Under the pieces are notes generated by a model. It saw nothing but the letters and a program-made list of their open reading frames with translations, made no database searches and was not told the origin of the DNA. A stretch of 64,000 nucleotides of DNA. Source: Exiguobacterium flavidum. GTDB lineage: Bacteria > Bacillota > Bacilli > Exiguobacteriales > Exiguobacteriaceae. The position numbers and the translations under genes were made by a program. This document shows positions 62,741-64,000 of this stretch, in pieces. Numbering within the stretch: the first letter of the stretch is position 1; each line of letters starts with the position of its first letter. The stretch spans positions 62,001-126,000 of the forward strand of contig NZ_QPKS01000008.1 in assembly GCF_003344535.1 (NCBI RefSeq). Direction: 5' to 3'.

Positions 62741-63637
62741 ATGAAGGGTAAGCTTATATGGACGACCATCGCAACCTTCTCCTTGTTAAGCGGATGTGCG
62801 ACAGACGAAAAAAAGGAAGCATGGGTCCCCATGGATGAGGGGACGAGCGTCTCTCATATCCACGGCGCCGGATTTTGGCAGGAAGACGGCCGACCGGTCA
62901 TCGCCACGCATACCGGCCTGATGGAATACCGGAAGGATGGATGGTACGAGCTGACGTCGAATCGGCATGACTACATGGGATTCGAGCTGGTCGAAGATGG
63001 ATTTTTCGCAAGCGGCCACCCGCAACCGGACTCCCCTTATGAAAACCCGCTCGGCGTCGTGCGCGGAACCGACAAAGGCACGAAACTCGAGATCCGTTCC
63101 TTAGAGGGAGAGGCCGACTTTCACTACATGAGCGCCGGTCACACGTCAATGAGTCTGTACGTCTTCTTAGGCGAGGCTACGAAAGGACTCTCTCCGGGGT
63201 TCTACCGGTCCCTCGACCAGGGCAAGACGTTCGAACCGATGAACCTGACGGGTGCCGATCCTCAAGGAATATCCGGCATGTTGGCCGATCCCAGCCACCC
63301 GATGCGCGTCTACCTGTTCGGCCCTGCCGGCATCCTCGTATCCAAAGACGGCGGTGACTCGTTCGAGCCGCTGTTTGAACGGGAGAACATCTTAGCGGCC
63401 GATGCAGACGAGGGGCATCTCGTCTACGTCAGCAAGTCCGGTGCCTCCTATGAGTTGACCAGTTATCTGCTTGGCAACGGCGCTCGTGAGCGAATCGATG
63501 TCCCGGAACTATCCAAGGGAGCACTTCCCGTCAAGGTCGTCGTGCAAGACGAGCGCCTGTTGCTCGTGGCCTCGAACAACAGCGTCTATCAGTTCGAGGG
63601 CGGAGCATGGACCGCCTTACTCGATCAAGGAGAATAA
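62741..63637 (+). CDS. Lipoprotein resembling the F510_1955 family, in the copper cluster
   Basis: The product has 298 residues. It has a lipoprotein signal (GKLIWTTIATFSLLSGCATD). The rest is a repeated beta-propeller-like pattern with BNR/sialidase-type turns: GLMEYRKDGWYEL, GFYRSLDQGKTFEPM, GILVSKDGGDSFEPL. The SHIHGAGFW start of the mature domain fits proteins often found next to copper genes; I recall the family name F510_1955 but cannot check it. It follows the ATPase by 72 bp and is probably co-transcribed. A glycosidase function is not shown. Confidence 0.65.
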   Translation: MKGKLIWTTIATFSLLSGCATDEKKEAWVPMDEGTSVSHIHGAGFWQEDGRPVIATHTGLMEYRKDGWYELTSNRHDYMGFELVEDGFFASGHPQPDSPYENPLGVVRGTDKGTKLEIRSLEGEADFHYMSAGHTSMSLYVFLGEATKGLSPGFYRSLDQGKTFEPMNLTGADPQGISGMLADPSHPMRVYLFGPAGILVSKDGGDSFEPLFERENILAADADEGHLVYVSKSGASYELTSYLLGNGARERIDVPELSKGALPVKVVVQDERLLLVASNNSVYQFEGGAWTALLDQGE

Positions 63638-63638
63638 A

Positions 63639-63684
63639 CGTCAAGAACGCCCTTTGCCTGCCTAGACAAAGGGCGTTCTCGACG
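63639..63684. terminator. Bidirectional terminator
   Basis: CGTCAAGAACGCCCTTTG pairs with CAAAGGGCGTTCTCGACG (one mismatch) around a 10-base loop, overlapping the end of the kinase gene on the other strand. Confidence 0.7.
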
Positions 63685-64000
63685 TATAGGGGAGGAAGAC
63701 GATGAAGGTCGTGTACGACTCCCCATCCGATTGTGCCGTCAGCTTCCCGCCATGGAGACGGACGATCTGGTCGGCGATCGCAAGGCCGAGGCCGCTGCCT
63801 CCGGTAAGGCGGGACCTCGACTTCTCGACCCGGTACAAACGGTCGAAGATATGCGGGAGGTCCTGTTCCGGGATTCCTTTCCCGTCGTCCGCGATGATAT
63901 ATTCCAGACCGTCGTCTCGCAACGTCACGTCGAACGTTACCTGATTCGCTTCGCTGTGCTCGATCGCGTTATGGGCGATCGACCGGAACACCTGCAGGAT
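63662..64000 (-). CDS. Sensor histidine kinase, C-terminal ATPase domain (partial)
   Basis: The gene runs off the window; the frame is open to 64000. The visible part is the ATP-binding domain: N-box SIAHNAIEHSEAN, G1 box DDGKGIP, F-box DLPHIFDRLYRVEKSRSR, G2 box GGSGLGLAIADQIV, and GGKLTAQS. It ends at FIVFLPYTSRTPFV. The YRVEKSRSR segment is common in OmpR-class kinases. Next to copper genes it may belong to a metal-sensing two-component system; the sensor part is not visible. Confidence 0.85.
   Translation of the reverse strand: MLQVFRSIAHNAIEHSEANQVTFDVTLRDDGLEYIIADDGKGIPEQDLPHIFDRLYRVEKSRSRLTGGSGLGLAIADQIVRLHGGKLTAQSDGESYTTFIVFLPYTSRTPFV

Overview
The window looks like a chromosomal segment of a mid-GC Bacillota (low-GC Gram-positive lineage). 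Ribosome binding sites are strong (AAGGAGG type), TTG and GTG starts are common, and genes are dense with ATGA or GTGA stop/start overlaps. SigB-like promoter candidates sit upstream of stress genes. The gene mix (bacterial nitric oxide synthase, long Bacillus-type phenylalanine hydroxylase, FusB/C-type EF-G-binding protein, CmpX-like channel, SH3 wall protein) fits a Bacillales such as Exiguobacterium. That genus is my inference, not something the sequence proves. I saw no rRNA, tRNA or CRISPR array.

Layout. 1-7.3 kb: tail of a dihydrolipoamide-dehydrogenase-like gene, a secreted SH3 protein, two DMT-family exporters, two poorly known proteins, and a tightly overlapping six-gene operon on the minus strand (two related membrane-anchored proteins, an esterase, a membrane protein, a 39-residue membrane peptide and a cytidine-deaminase-like enzyme). 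7.5-16.4 kb: a monooxygenase-fold protein, a GH1 6-phospho-beta-glucosidase, an MBL hydrolase, a MarR-MMPL efflux operon with a clear promoter/operator, two stress genes (UspA and YflT types), a TspO-like membrane protein and an EF-G-binding protein. 16.4-29 kb: diguanylate cyclase, large orphan sensor kinase, YihY protein, secreted M30-type metalloprotease, the NOS-Nudix pair, an amino acid permease and a multi-TM mechanosensitive-type channel.

29-41 kb: a heterodimeric ABC exporter whose second subunit carries an in-frame TAG, followed by a beta-glucan utilisation locus. That locus has a secreted GH16 with carbohydrate-binding modules, a GH1, an ABC sugar importer and a LacI regulator, with near-identical palindromic operators at both promoters. 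41-47 kb: an Mg-type P-ATPase, phenylalanine hydroxylase, and a decayed IS200/IS605-type patch. The patch has a 5'-truncated tnpB with intact RuvC and zinc-finger motifs and two outward-facing right-end-like hairpins, and is followed by an AT-rich palindrome cluster.

47-57 kb: an ABC-2 exporter, an Ada/AlkC alkylation-repair pair, a CopC-CopD copper pair, a soluble chemoreceptor and a DUF4129-MoxR-DUF58 operon. 57-58.9 kb: an AbiEi/AbiEii toxin-antitoxin cassette with its own inverted-repeat operator. It lies between two copies of the last ~108 bp of the DUF58 gene, which marks it as an acquired insertion. 59-64 kb: a copper-defence cluster with a multicopper oxidase divergent from a CopB-type ATPase behind a CsoR-like operator, a lipoprotein, and the C-terminal part of a sensor kinase.

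The observations most worth following up are the AbiE cassette between duplicated DUF58 ends, the amber codon in the catalytic half of the ABC exporter, the IS605 remnant abutting the hydroxylase ribosome binding site, and the overlapping operon with a repeated uncharacterised domain.
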